This document shows positions 9,416-17,082 of a stretch of DNA of 64,000 nucleotides, piece by piece. Source of the stretch: CAITWD01 sp963727285 (lineage in GTDB: Bacteria; Actinomycetota; Thermoleophilia; Miltoncostaeales; Miltoncostaeaceae); assembly GCA_963727285.1 (NCBI GenBank), contig CAVSFF010000008.1, positions 1 through 64,000 on the forward strand, read 5' to 3'. The stretch's first letter is position 1, and every line of letters starts with the position of its first letter. The notes below the pieces were generated by a model. It was given only the letters and a program-made list of their open reading frames with translations. It made no database searches and had not been told where the DNA came from. The translations under genes were made by a program, and so were the position numbers.

Positions 9416-9841
9416 TTGAGTACGCGCATCGATGACCCGCGGGTACAGATCGCCGTCGAGCTCCCGAGCGAGCCCGGCTCGCCGGGGTATGACGAGCTGT
9501 CGGGAATCGGGAGCGGCGAGAACCGTCCGAGCATGGATGTGATGTCCGGCTGGCCGTGGCTCGACCAGGACGTCCACAGGCGCGGCACCCGGCTGCTGAC
9601 CGTCGGATTGCGGGTCTACGCGGCCCATCCCGAGGTCGAGCTGAACAATCTGCCGACAATGTTCCTCGAGGCGGGAATGCGGCTGATGAAGGAGCTGGCC
9701 GGCTATGTCCTCGCCGGAGGCCAGCTCGAGCAGGATGACGTCATGCAGATGCGCGACAGCCTCCCGTGCCTCGTGGGATTCCGACGGATTCCAGGGGAAA
9801 CGCCGGACGACGAGATCGTTCGCGTGCTGCTGCTGTCCTGA
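9416..9841 (+). CDS. Hypothetical protein, 141 aa
   Basis: I do not recognise this family. The protein is soluble, acidic and without a signal peptide or membrane segment. A central stretch (DQDVHRRGTRLLTVGLRVYAAHPEVELNNLP) is followed by an amphipathic helix (EAGMRLMKELAGYVLAG) and ends RIPGETPDDEIVRVLLLS. Codon use looks genuine. The start is probably TTG at 9416, with GAAGGG at a suitable distance; no ATG or GTG gives a sensible N-terminus. It is divergent from chrA and stands alone before the HU gene, so context gives no function. Confidence 0.6.
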   Translation: MSTRIDDPRVQIAVELPSEPGSPGYDELSGIGSGENRPSMDVMSGWPWLDQDVHRRGTRLLTVGLRVYAAHPEVELNNLPTMFLEAGMRLMKELAGYVLAGGQLEQDDVMQMRDSLPCLVGFRRIPGETPDDEIVRVLLLS

Positions 9842-9981
9842 CTCAGACGTGGTCGGGTCGCTGCCCACACGCGACTATCAGCCCGGCGCCGACTCCGTGC
9901 TCCGGATGGGTCCGCTGGGGCTCCGGGGTACGACGTTTCACCGAAATGCCCCTATTTCACGGCTCTTTCGTCTGACGGTGC

Positions 9982-9990
9982 TGCTAGGTT
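9982..9990 (+). promoter_or_regulatory. Possible extended -10 promoter element of the HU gene
   Basis: TGC-TAGGTT matches an extended -10 and stands 42 bases before the HU start codon, leaving a short leader with a good ribosome-binding site (CAGGAG). No clear -35 is seen. A similar TGCTA element precedes infC. Confidence 0.35.
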
Positions 9991-10032
9991 CACCGCCGAT
10001 GCGTCGTCATGTGCACCAGACCAGGAGTGACA

Positions 10033-10338
10033 ATGAACAAGACTGAATTTGTCGGGCTCGTAGCAAAGCGCGCCGAGGCCACCAACGCCGAGTCGCAGCG
10101 CTTTGTCCAGGCGGTCCTGGACGAGATCCTCGAGGCGCTGAAGCGGGGCGAGGATGTTGCTTTCGCTGGCTTTGGCAAGTTCTCGGTGTCTGAGCGCGCC
10201 GCCCGTACGGGCGTGAACCCGCAGGACCCGAGCAAGAAGGTCTCGATTCCCGCGCGTGTGGTTCCGCGCTTCACGCCCGGTGCCGTGCTCAAGGAGCAGG
10301 TCGCGACGGGGAACGCCAAGAAGGGCAAGAAGAAGTAG
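10033..10338 (+). CDS. hup: HU-family DNA-binding protein
   Basis: This 101-aa nucleoid protein of the HU/IHF family binds and bends DNA as a dimer. The N-terminus MNKTEFVGLVAKRAEAT, the core VAFAGFGKFSVSERAARTG and the DNA-binding arm region (NPQDPSKKVSIPARVVPRFTPGAVLKE) are all present. It ends with a short lysine tail (KKGKKK) and lacks the long Ala/Lys/Pro C-terminal extension of mycobacterial HupB. The ATG at 10033 follows CAGGAGTGACA. It is monocistronic and followed by a strong hairpin. Confidence 0.95.
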   Translation: MNKTEFVGLVAKRAEATNAESQRFVQAVLDEILEALKRGEDVAFAGFGKFSVSERAARTGVNPQDPSKKVSIPARVVPRFTPGAVLKEQVATGNAKKGKKK

Positions 10339-10373
10339 TTCGTCGCGCGGGCTACCGGCCCGCAGGTGGCTGG

Positions 10374-10397
10374 GCGGGGGCGGTTTGCCGCCCCCGC
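10374..10397 (+). terminator. Hairpin terminator after the HU gene
   Basis: GCGGGGGCGG and CCGCCCCCGC form a perfect 10-bp stem around a TTTG loop, 35 bases after the HU stop. No T-run follows, which is common for terminators in GC-rich actinobacteria. Confidence 0.7.
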
Positions 10398-10491
10398 ACG
10401 CTGCCCCGCGGCCACGTCTCCGGTCGTGGTCCGTGTCGTCCGCCGGACGGCGGGCGATTGCCGTGTCGCGGTGTGCCCTTGTCGCGCGGCC

Positions 10492-10500
10492 TGCTAATGT
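10492..10500 (+). promoter_or_regulatory. Possible extended -10 promoter element of the infC operon
   Basis: TGC-TAATGT is a good extended -10. It would give an untranslated leader of roughly 140 bases before infC, consistent with the regulated leaders usual for infC-rpmI-rplT operons. I see no strong -35. Confidence 0.4.
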
Positions 10501-10533
10501 GTCGATCCGCCGCGGGAACGTGGCGTCACCGTT

Positions 10534-10547
10534 ATGAGAAACCTCAT
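10534..10547 (+). other. Short inverted repeat in the infC leader
   Basis: ATGAG-AAAC-CTCAT is a perfect 5-bp stem with a 4-base loop, about 30 bases downstream of the proposed promoter. Further on, CCTCCTAGAAGAGG (10627-10640) can pair the GAGG ribosome-binding site with upstream CCTC. Both may be parts of a translational control leader. The sequence does not let me assign it to the known L20 or IF3 leader classes. Confidence 0.3.
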
Positions 10548-10623
10548 CACCGCACATATCGCCCACTCCCGCGTGGCCCCCAACGTCGTTCGAGGTGCTG
10601 TCGAAGCGTGCATCAGGTAGTGC

Positions 10624-11229
10624 TTGCCTCCTAGAAGAGGTCCAGATACGCGCCCCCCGGCCGGCCCGTCGACACGCATCAACGATGCGATCCGGGTTGA
10701 GTCGGTCCGTCTGATCGATCATCACGGCGAGAACGTCGGGATCGTTCCGATCGCGCGCGCCCAGCAGATCGCCAACGATGCCAACCTCGACCTGGTCGAG
10801 GTTGCCGCGGAGGCCCGTCCGCCGGTGGTCCGGATCATGGACTACGGCAAGTGGCGCTACGAGCAGGAGCAGAAGGCCAAGCAGGCCCGCAAGCACCAGA
10901 GCCAGATCGTCATCAAAGAGATCAAGTTCCGGCCGAAGATCGATCCGCACGACTACGCCACCAAGAAGGGGCACGTCGAGCGCTTTCTGCGCCACAAGGA
11001 CAAAGTCAAGATCACGATCATGTTCCGGGGCCGGGAGCTCTTGCATCCTGAGCGCGGAGAGGCCATTCTTCTTCGGCTCGCAGAAGAACTGAGCGACCTC
11101 GCCCTGATCGAGAGCCGTCCGAACCTGGACGGGCGCAACATGGTGATGATGCTGGCCCCGCTGCGGGACGTCTCCGCAGGCGCGCCTGTCGCGAGCACCG
11201 ACAACTCCGCAACGTCTGAGACTGCCTGA
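10624..11229 (+). CDS. infC: Translation initiation factor IF-3
   Basis: IF-3 binds the 30S subunit and checks start-codon pairing. Both halves are present: the N-domain (INDAIRVESVRLIDHHGENVG, IVPIARAQQIANDANLDLVE), the linker (YGKWRYEQEQKAKQARK) and the C-domain (KEIKFRPKIDPHDYATK, KVKITIMFRGRE). It is first in the infC-rpmI-rplT operon. The start is uncertain. TTG at 10624 has no ribosome-binding site. GAGG at 10637-10640 is followed after 5 bases by ATA at 10646, which would be in frame if the run of six Cs at 10653-10658 lost one C. That would give a 194-aa IF-3 with one of the AUA/AUU/AUC-type starts known for infC. Confidence 0.92.
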   Translation: MPPRRGPDTRPPAGPSTRINDAIRVESVRLIDHHGENVGIVPIARAQQIANDANLDLVEVAAEARPPVVRIMDYGKWRYEQEQKAKQARKHQSQIVIKEIKFRPKIDPHDYATKKGHVERFLRHKDKVKITIMFRGRELLHPERGEAILLRLAEELSDLALIESRPNLDGRNMVMMLAPLRDVSAGAPVASTDNSATSETA

Positions 11230-11230
11230 T

Positions 11231-11428
11231 ATGCCCAAGATGAAGACCAATAAGGCCGCAAGCAAGCGCTTTCGCGTGACGCCCAAGGGCAAGGTCCTGT
11301 TCGGCGCGGCCGGGTTGCGTCACAACATGGAAAACATGTCCGGAAAGAACAAGCGCCGCCAGGCACGCAACCACGAGCTCCCCAGCGAGCACGCCGCGAC
11401 GGCTCTTCGACTGTTGGGGAAGCGTTAG
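11231..11428 (+). CDS. rpmI: 50S ribosomal protein L35
   Basis: This is complete L35 of 65 aa. The start MPKMKTNKAASKRFRVTPKGK is diagnostic, and the protein has the usual basic middle (GKNKRRQARNHE). It begins one base after the infC stop and ends two bases before rplT, in the conserved IF3-L35-L20 order. It is a structural protein of the large subunit. Confidence 0.97.
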   Translation: MPKMKTNKAASKRFRVTPKGKVLFGAAGLRHNMENMSGKNKRRQARNHELPSEHAATALRLLGKR

Positions 11429-11430
11429 AG

Positions 11431-11799
11431 ATGGCTCGTGTGAAGCGTTCGGTCGCCGCCCGCAAGAAGCGGCGCAAGATCCTTGGCCAGGCCCGTGGCT
11501 ACTGGGGCACCAAGAAGTCCAGCTACCGCCGCGCGAAGGAGCAGGTGCAGCGCTCGCTGCGGTACCAGTACCGCGATCGCCGGGTCCGCAAGCGTGAATT
11601 CCGTCGGCTGTGGATCGCGCGTATCAACGCTGCCGCCCGCGAGAACGGCCTGACCTATGGTGAGTTCATCCACGGCCTGTCGCTGGCCGGTATCGAACTG
11701 AACCGGAAGGTGCTGGCGGACCTGGCGGTGCACGAGCCCGAGGCGTTCGCCGGTCTCTGCGTGCGGGCGCGCGATGCCCGCCAAGCCGCCTCCGTCTAG
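11431..11799 (+). CDS. rplT: 50S ribosomal protein L20
   Basis: L20 (122 aa) binds 23S rRNA early in assembly and in many bacteria represses this operon through the leader. The N-terminus MARVKRSVAARKKRRKILGQ and the GYWGTKKSSYRRAKEQV motif are textbook, followed by the globular C-domain (RRLWIARINAAARENGLTYG, GLSLAGIELNRKVLADLAV). Its end overlaps the start of the following SpoU methyltransferase by 26 bases. Confidence 0.97.
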   Translation: MARVKRSVAARKKRRKILGQARGYWGTKKSSYRRAKEQVQRSLRYQYRDRRVRKREFRRLWIARINAAARENGLTYGEFIHGLSLAGIELNRKVLADLAVHEPEAFAGLCVRARDARQAASV

Positions 11800-12643
11800 C
11801 CGCGGAGCACGCCGCGGGCCGCATCTGCGGCCCCTCACATCGGCGCGGAACCCGCAGCTGAAGCTGCTGCGGACCCTTGCCAACAAGCGCGCGCGCCGCG
11901 AGCAGCGCCTGATGGTTGCCGAGGGCGAAGATCTGATCGTCGCCGGGCTGGCGCACGGGGTGCGCCCGGCGGTCCTGCTGGTCGATGCAGAACGGGTCGA
12001 CGAAATCGCTCCGTTGCTGGCCCAGCTAGCGGACGTCCAGGAGGCCTACGCGGTCCCCCACCAACTGCTCGCCCAGGCGTCGCAGCTGGCAGCTCCGCCG
12101 CGCGTGCTGGGGATTCTGCCGCAGCCCGGGCCGTGGGCGTTTCGTGACGTCAGCTTTCCGCCGTCGCTTGCCCTGTGGCTCGCCGGCGTCGCAGATCCCG
12201 GCAATGTCGGCACGTTGGTCCGCAGCGCGGCTGCGCTTGGCGCCGACTGGGTCGCCCTTGGCCCCGGATCGGCCGACCCCTTCCATACCCGTGCCGTTCG
12301 TGCGGCGATGGGATCGACGTTCGCGATCCCGCTGTTGGAGGGCGTGCGCGGCGAGGATCTGGCCTCGCGCTCCGGCTTCCGGGTGATCGCCGCGGTCGTC
12401 GGCGATGCGCGACCGCCGTGGGAGGTCGATCTGACCGGCCCGGTCGTGATCGCGCTCGGGGGAGAACGGGAAGGACTCGCGCCGGGGTTGGAGCAGCTGG
12501 GGGCCGGTGTGCCCGTCGACCGCGTGACGATTCCGCAGACGGCCGGCGCGGAATCGCTCAACGTCGCGGCCGCCGGGGCGATCCTGCTGGCCGAGGCGGT
12601 GCGGCAGCGCAGCGCGGGCTCGTCGCGGCAAGCGGTCCTGTAG
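11774..12643 (+). CDS. SpoU/TrmH-family RNA 2'-O-methyltransferase
   Basis: This 289-aa protein has an N-terminal substrate-binding domain (about 20-110; SARNPQLKLLRTLANKRAR) and a C-terminal SPOUT domain with the three TrmH motifs: DPGNVGTLVRSAAALGAD, ALGGEREGL and IPQTAGAESLNVAAAGAI. The deep trefoil knot binds S-adenosylmethionine. In actinobacteria the gene at this position is often named tsnR or rlmB-like; the modified base cannot be told from sequence. The ATG at 11774 lies inside rplT, so the two are probably translationally coupled. Its stop codon TAG forms part of the likely pheS -10 hexamer. Confidence 0.93.
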   Translation: MPAKPPPSSRGARRGPHLRPLTSARNPQLKLLRTLANKRARREQRLMVAEGEDLIVAGLAHGVRPAVLLVDAERVDEIAPLLAQLADVQEAYAVPHQLLAQASQLAAPPRVLGILPQPGPWAFRDVSFPPSLALWLAGVADPGNVGTLVRSAAALGADWVALGPGSADPFHTRAVRAAMGSTFAIPLLEGVRGEDLASRSGFRVIAAVVGDARPPWEVDLTGPVVIALGGEREGLAPGLEQLGAGVPVDRVTIPQTAGAESLNVAAAGAILLAEAVRQRSAGSSRQAVL

Positions 12644-12646
12644 CCT
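12641..12646 (+). promoter_or_regulatory. Possible -10 hexamer for leaderless pheS
   Basis: TAGCCT (including the stop codon of the methyltransferase gene) ends 8 bases before the pheS GTG. There is no Shine-Dalgarno in the gap. The same hexamer stands 7 bases before dnaE. Confidence 0.4.
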
Positions 12647-12654
12647 CAGACGCC

Positions 12655-13665
12655 GTGGCAACGGCTGACGACATCGCCCAGATCCGGGACCGCGCGCTGG
12701 CCGACACGGCCGGTGCGAACACGGTTGCCGCACTCGACGACGTGCGGGTTCACCACACCGGGCGCAAGAGCACGTTGTCCGAAATCCTGGCCTCGATCGG
12801 CACGCTGCCTCCCGACGAGCGGGGGAGCGTCGGCAAGGCCGCAAACATCGCCCGGCGGGACATCGAGGCGGCGCTGGCGGAGCGCAAGGCCGCCTTGGAG
12901 GCGTCGGAACTCGCCGCGCAGCTGACGGGCGACCGCACCGACGTCACGCTTCCCGGTGACCCGTATCCACGTGGGGCGTTGCACCTGCTCAGCCAGGTGC
13001 GGCTCGAGATCGAGGACATCTTCCTGGCACTTGGCTATGAGATCGCCGACGGCCCCGAGGTCGAGACCGAGCATTACAACTTCACCGCGCTCAATACGCC
13101 CGACGGACACCCGGCGCGCTCGTCGTCGGACACCTTCTACGTCGACGGGACACCGGGCACGATCCTGCGGACCCAGACCTCCTCGGTGCAGGTCCGGGTC
13201 ATGGAGGCCCGCACGCCCCCGCTGTATGTCATCAGCCCGGGTGCGGTCTACCGCCGCGACGACGTCGACGCGACCCATAGCCCGATGTTTCACCAGCTCG
13301 AAGGGCTCGCGGTCGACGAGGGGCTGTCGTTGGCCCACCTGATCGGCACGCTCAAGCACGTCGCCGGGCAGCTGTTGGGCTCGACCGAGTACCGCATCAT
13401 CCCGGATTTCTTTCCGTTCACCGAGCCGTCGATCCAGCTCTTGGTGCGCTGGACCGATCGGTCCGGCAAGAGCTCCTGGATGGAGTTGCTCGGCGCCGGC
13501 ATGGTCGACCCCAACGTGTTCACTTTTGCCGGATACGACAGCGAGCGCTGGACCGGGTTCGCCTTCGGCATGGGTCTCGACCGGATTGCCATGGTGCGTC
13601 ACGGCGTGCCCGACCTGCGCATGCTCTTCGAGGGCGATTTGCGCTTTCTCGACCAGTTCTCCTGA
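12655..13665 (+). CDS. pheS: Phenylalanine--tRNA ligase alpha subunit
   Basis: This is the alpha subunit (336 aa) of the (alpha-beta)2 PheRS, a class II synthetase. The N-terminal helical hairpin that contacts tRNA is followed by the catalytic domain with class II motifs: HLLSQVRLEIEDIFLALGYE, motif 2 (SPGAVYRRDDVDATHSPMFHQ) and motif 3 (FAFGMGLDRIAMVRHGVPD). TEPSIQL, GKSSWMELLGAGMVDPNV and FEGDLRFL are also as expected. GTG at 12655 (MATADDIAQIRDRAL) is chosen because it begins the known N-terminus and follows a promoter-like hexamer. pheT starts 10 bases after its stop. Confidence 0.96.
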   Translation: MATADDIAQIRDRALADTAGANTVAALDDVRVHHTGRKSTLSEILASIGTLPPDERGSVGKAANIARRDIEAALAERKAALEASELAAQLTGDRTDVTLPGDPYPRGALHLLSQVRLEIEDIFLALGYEIADGPEVETEHYNFTALNTPDGHPARSSSDTFYVDGTPGTILRTQTSSVQVRVMEARTPPLYVISPGAVYRRDDVDATHSPMFHQLEGLAVDEGLSLAHLIGTLKHVAGQLLGSTEYRIIPDFFPFTEPSIQLLVRWTDRSGKSSWMELLGAGMVDPNVFTFAGYDSERWTGFAFGMGLDRIAMVRHGVPDLRMLFEGDLRFLDQFS

Positions 13666-13675
13666 TCCGAGCCCG

Positions 13676-16099
13676 ATGAAACTCCCACTTTCCTGGCTTC
13701 GCGAATACGTGCACCCCGCGCTGGACGATGCGGCCCTGGCCGACCACATCACCGACGCCGGTCCCGCCGTCGAGGCGGTCCACCATTTGCGCGTGCCTCA
13801 GGCCGACGGAAATCTCGAGCACTTCCGCGTCGGTCGGGTCGTCTCTGCGGAGCAGCACCCGAACGCCGACCGCCTGCGTGTCTGCCGGGTCGACCTGGGC
13901 GAACCCGAGCTGCGCCAGATCGTGTGCGGCGCCCCGAACGTCGGTGCGGGCCAAAACGTCGCGGTCGCGCTGCCGGGCGCCGTCCTCGGGGACCATCCGC
14001 CGTTGGGCAAGGTCACGCTGCGCGGCGTCGAGAGCCGGGGCATGATCTGCTCAGAGTCCGAGTTGGAGCTGGCCACCGACTCGGCGGGGATCATGGTGCT
14101 CCCCGACGACATTCCCGCGGGGACGCCCGTCGCCGAGGTCCTGCCGATCTCCGACACCGTGTTCGAGCTCGAGCTCACCTCGAACCGTCCCGATCTGATG
14201 GGCATCTACGGCATCGCCCGCGAGGTCCACGCGATCACCTCCGCCCCGCTGGCGGCGCTCGACGCCTCCGAGCCGGAGGCGACCGGTGTCGGGTCGGTGG
14301 GTGACTACGTGAGTCTGCGGGTCGAGGCACCGGACCTCTGCCCGCGGTACATGGCCCGCGTCATCACCGACGTGCAGGTCGGCCCGTCGCCGGTGTGGCT
14401 GCGCGCGCGGCTCGAGGCCGCCGGGATGCGGGCGATCTCGAATGTCGTGGACATCACCAATTATGTGATGCTGCTGACCGGACAACCCCTCCACGCATTC
14501 GACCTCGACACGATGGCCGGTCCGGCCATCGTCGTGCGCCGCGCCCACGACGGCGAGCCGATTACGACCCTCGACGGCCAGGCCCGGACGATGGACGCCG
14601 ACGTGCTGGCGATCTGTGACGCCGAACGCCCCGCCGTGATCGCGGGGATCATGGGCGCCGAAGACGTCGAGGTCTCTGCGTCGACGACCAGCGTGGTGCT
14701 CGAGGCGGCGACCTTCGACGGTCCCGCGGTCCTTCATGCCGCGCTGCGGCTGGGGCTCCGCAGCGAGTCGAGCGCCCGCTTTGAGAAGGGGCTCCCGGTC
14801 GAACTCCCGCCGGTGGCGATGGCGATCGCCAGCCGCTTGCTCGTCGAGCTCTGTGGGGGACGATTGGTCGCCGGAACCCTCGATGAGCAAGCACCCGCGC
14901 CGGCCGTGACCCCGGTCGCGCTCCGGCACGCCCGCTGCAACGCGGTCCTGGGACTCGACATCGCCCCCGACGAATCGGCAGCGATCTTGCGCCGCCTCGG
15001 GTGCGAGGTCGACGAGGGGCCGGACGCGCACGAGGTGATCGTGCCCTACACCCGGCGCCGCGACGTCAACCGTGAGATCGACCTGATCGAGGAGGTCGCG
15101 CGGATTCACGGATACGGACGGATCCCGGCCCAGCTGCCGCGGATGGTCGGCAACGGGACGCGGACCGCCGCCCAGCGCCGTGTCGAGCGCCTGCGTCGGT
15201 ACATGGCCGACCAAGGATTCTCGGAAATCGTCAGCTATCGGTTTGTGCCGGCCGGTGACGTCGATCGACTGCGGCTGGACGACGACGATCCCCGGCGTCG
15301 CCTGGTGCGTCTGGCGAACCCGATCTCCGAGGAGATGGCGGTGATGCGCCGGTCGATGATGCCGGGACTGTTGCGGGCGGCCGCCCACAACCAGCGCCAC
15401 CAGTGCTCCCACGGCGCCCTGTTCGAGTTCGGGCGCACCTATGCACCGGCGCCCGACGGCCGAGCCGAAGAGCGCGAGTTCCTGGCGGCGCTCGTGTTCG
15501 GCGCCCCGAGTCCCGACCACTGGCGCGCTCCGCTGGCGCACGTCGACGTCCATGCCGCAGTCGGGCTGGCACAGGCCCTGTGCTCTCTGACGGGGGTACG
15601 GCCCGGCGTCGACCGCAACGAGGCGCCGTATTTCCACCCGGTGCGGCAGGCCCGCCTGGTCGCCCACGACCGCATCGTCGCCTGGGCGGGAGAAGTCCAC
15701 CCGCTGGTGCTGCGCAACTTTGACGTGACGGGGCCGACCGCCGTCGTCGTGGTCGATCTCGACGCGCTCGGCGCCGTCGCGCCGAGCGGCGTGCCCCAGT
15801 TCGAGGATCTGCTGACCTACCCGGCCTCGACACGTGATCTGGCCTTTGTCGTCGGCGACGACATCGCGGCCTCGACGTTGGTCGCCACGGCGCGCCAGGC
15901 GGGCGGCGCGCTGGTGCGGGATGCCCGTGTCTTCGACCGCTACGCCGGGGAGCAGATCGGCGCGCACCGGGTGAGCTTGGCCATCCGTCTCGTGATCGCC
16001 GACCCCACGCGGACGCTGACCGACGAGGAGATCACCGACGCCGTTGCCCGCGTACGGACGGCACTGGCCGATGAACACGGCGCGGAGTTGCGGGCATGA
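13676..16099 (+). CDS. pheT: Phenylalanine--tRNA ligase beta subunit
   Basis: The beta subunit is full length (807 aa) and complete: B1 (MKLPLSWLREYVHP), the EMAP-like tRNA-binding domain (FRVGRVVSAEQHPNADRLRVC, IVCGAPNVGAGQNVAVALPG), B3/B4 editing domain (NVVDITNYVMLLTGQPLHAFD), B5, the class II-like core (NPISEEMAVMRRSMMPGLL) and the C-terminal anticodon-binding fold (FPAxxRD-like TYPASTRDLAFVV). Its editing site removes mischarged Tyr. The ATG at 13676 opens the canonical N-terminus. The stop overlaps the argC start (ATGA), so arginine genes are co-translated with PheRS, as in other actinobacteria. Confidence 0.96.
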   Translation: MKLPLSWLREYVHPALDDAALADHITDAGPAVEAVHHLRVPQADGNLEHFRVGRVVSAEQHPNADRLRVCRVDLGEPELRQIVCGAPNVGAGQNVAVALPGAVLGDHPPLGKVTLRGVESRGMICSESELELATDSAGIMVLPDDIPAGTPVAEVLPISDTVFELELTSNRPDLMGIYGIAREVHAITSAPLAALDASEPEATGVGSVGDYVSLRVEAPDLCPRYMARVITDVQVGPSPVWLRARLEAAGMRAISNVVDITNYVMLLTGQPLHAFDLDTMAGPAIVVRRAHDGEPITTLDGQARTMDADVLAICDAERPAVIAGIMGAEDVEVSASTTSVVLEAATFDGPAVLHAALRLGLRSESSARFEKGLPVELPPVAMAIASRLLVELCGGRLVAGTLDEQAPAPAVTPVALRHARCNAVLGLDIAPDESAAILRRLGCEVDEGPDAHEVIVPYTRRRDVNREIDLIEEVARIHGYGRIPAQLPRMVGNGTRTAAQRRVERLRRYMADQGFSEIVSYRFVPAGDVDRLRLDDDDPRRRLVRLANPISEEMAVMRRSMMPGLLRAAAHNQRHQCSHGALFEFGRTYAPAPDGRAEEREFLAALVFGAPSPDHWRAPLAHVDVHAAVGLAQALCSLTGVRPGVDRNEAPYFHPVRQARLVAHDRIVAWAGEVHPLVLRNFDVTGPTAVVVVDLDALGAVAPSGVPQFEDLLTYPASTRDLAFVVGDDIAASTLVATARQAGGALVRDARVFDRYAGEQIGAHRVSLAIRLVIADPTRTLTDEEITDAVARVRTALADEHGAELRA

Positions 16100-17082
16100 G
16101 CGGCGAAACGGTCCACGTTCTCGGGGCGGCGGGATTTGCCGGTGCGCAACTGGCGGCGCTCGTCGATGCCCACCCGTACTTCGCGCTCGGGACCGTGACC
16201 GCCCGCAGCGACGCCGGCCGCCGCCTGGTCGACATCTACCCCGAATACCGCGTCCCGGCGGTCCTGAGCGAGCTCGACATCGCGGCGATCGCGCCCGGCG
16301 ACTTCGCCGCGGTCTGCTACCCGCACGCCGAGGCGTCCGAGCTCGTGGCGACGCTCGTCGACCGCGGTGTGCGCGTCGTCGACGTCTCGGCCGATCATCG
16401 GCTCCACAGCGCGGCGCTCTATCCCGAGGTCTACGGGTTTACGCACCCGCGCGAGGACCTGCTGGCAGAGGCCGTCTACGGGCTGCCGGAGCTGCACCGC
16501 GATGCCATTCGCGGCGCCCGGTTGGTCGCGAACCCGGGGTGCTTCCCGACGGCGGCGCTGCTGGCGTTGCTGCCGGTTCGGGATCACGTCGTCCACGTCG
16601 TCGTCGACGCCAAGAGCGGCGTCTCCGGGGCGGGTCGGACGCCCACGGCGTCGGTGCACTTCTCCTCGGTGACCGAGAGCGTGATCCCGTACAAGGTGCT
16701 CACCCACCGGCACGCACCCGAGATCGCCCAGGAATTCGGGCAAGAGGTGCTGTTTACCCCGCATCTGGTGCCGGCCGACCGCGGCCTGCTGGCCTCGTGC
16801 TACGGGCGATTTATCGGCGACACCCCGCATCCGGACGATCTTCGTGAGGCGTACCGGCGGTTCTACGAGCCGCATCCGTTTGTCGAGATCGTCGACGGGC
16901 CGCCCGGGATGCATGCGGTCCAGCGCAACAACTTCGCCCAGGTGTTCGTCACTACCGAGCCGCGGCGGGGGCTGTTTGTCGGATTCGGCGTGATCGACAA
17001 TCTGGTCAAGGGTGCCGCGGGGCAGGCCGTGCAGAACCTGAACCTGATGGCAGGACGCCCGGAGACCGAAGGCCTCGTGTGA
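16096..17082 (+). CDS. argC: N-acetyl-gamma-glutamyl-phosphate reductase
   Basis: ArgC (328 aa) reduces N-acetylglutamyl phosphate to the semialdehyde with NADPH, the third step of arginine synthesis. The Rossmann start (VHVLGAAGFAGAQLAALV) and the catalytic cysteine in NPGCFPTAALLAL (Cys149) are clear, with DAKSGVSGAGRTP and the HxxE-like segments following. It overlaps pheT by four bases (ATGA) and argJ by four bases (GTGA). Confidence 0.96.
   Translation: MSGETVHVLGAAGFAGAQLAALVDAHPYFALGTVTARSDAGRRLVDIYPEYRVPAVLSELDIAAIAPGDFAAVCYPHAEASELVATLVDRGVRVVDVSADHRLHSAALYPEVYGFTHPREDLLAEAVYGLPELHRDAIRGARLVANPGCFPTAALLALLPVRDHVVHVVVDAKSGVSGAGRTPTASVHFSSVTESVIPYKVLTHRHAPEIAQEFGQEVLFTPHLVPADRGLLASCYGRFIGDTPHPDDLREAYRRFYEPHPFVEIVDGPPGMHAVQRNNFAQVFVTTEPRRGLFVGFGVIDNLVKGAAGQAVQNLNLMAGRPETEGLV

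Noticed and set aside
6805..9588. A 927-codon leftward open frame across the luciferase-like and chrA genes
   Set aside because: Its composition is Arg/Gly/Asp-rich shadow sequence. Only the short chrA N-terminus inside it is real.
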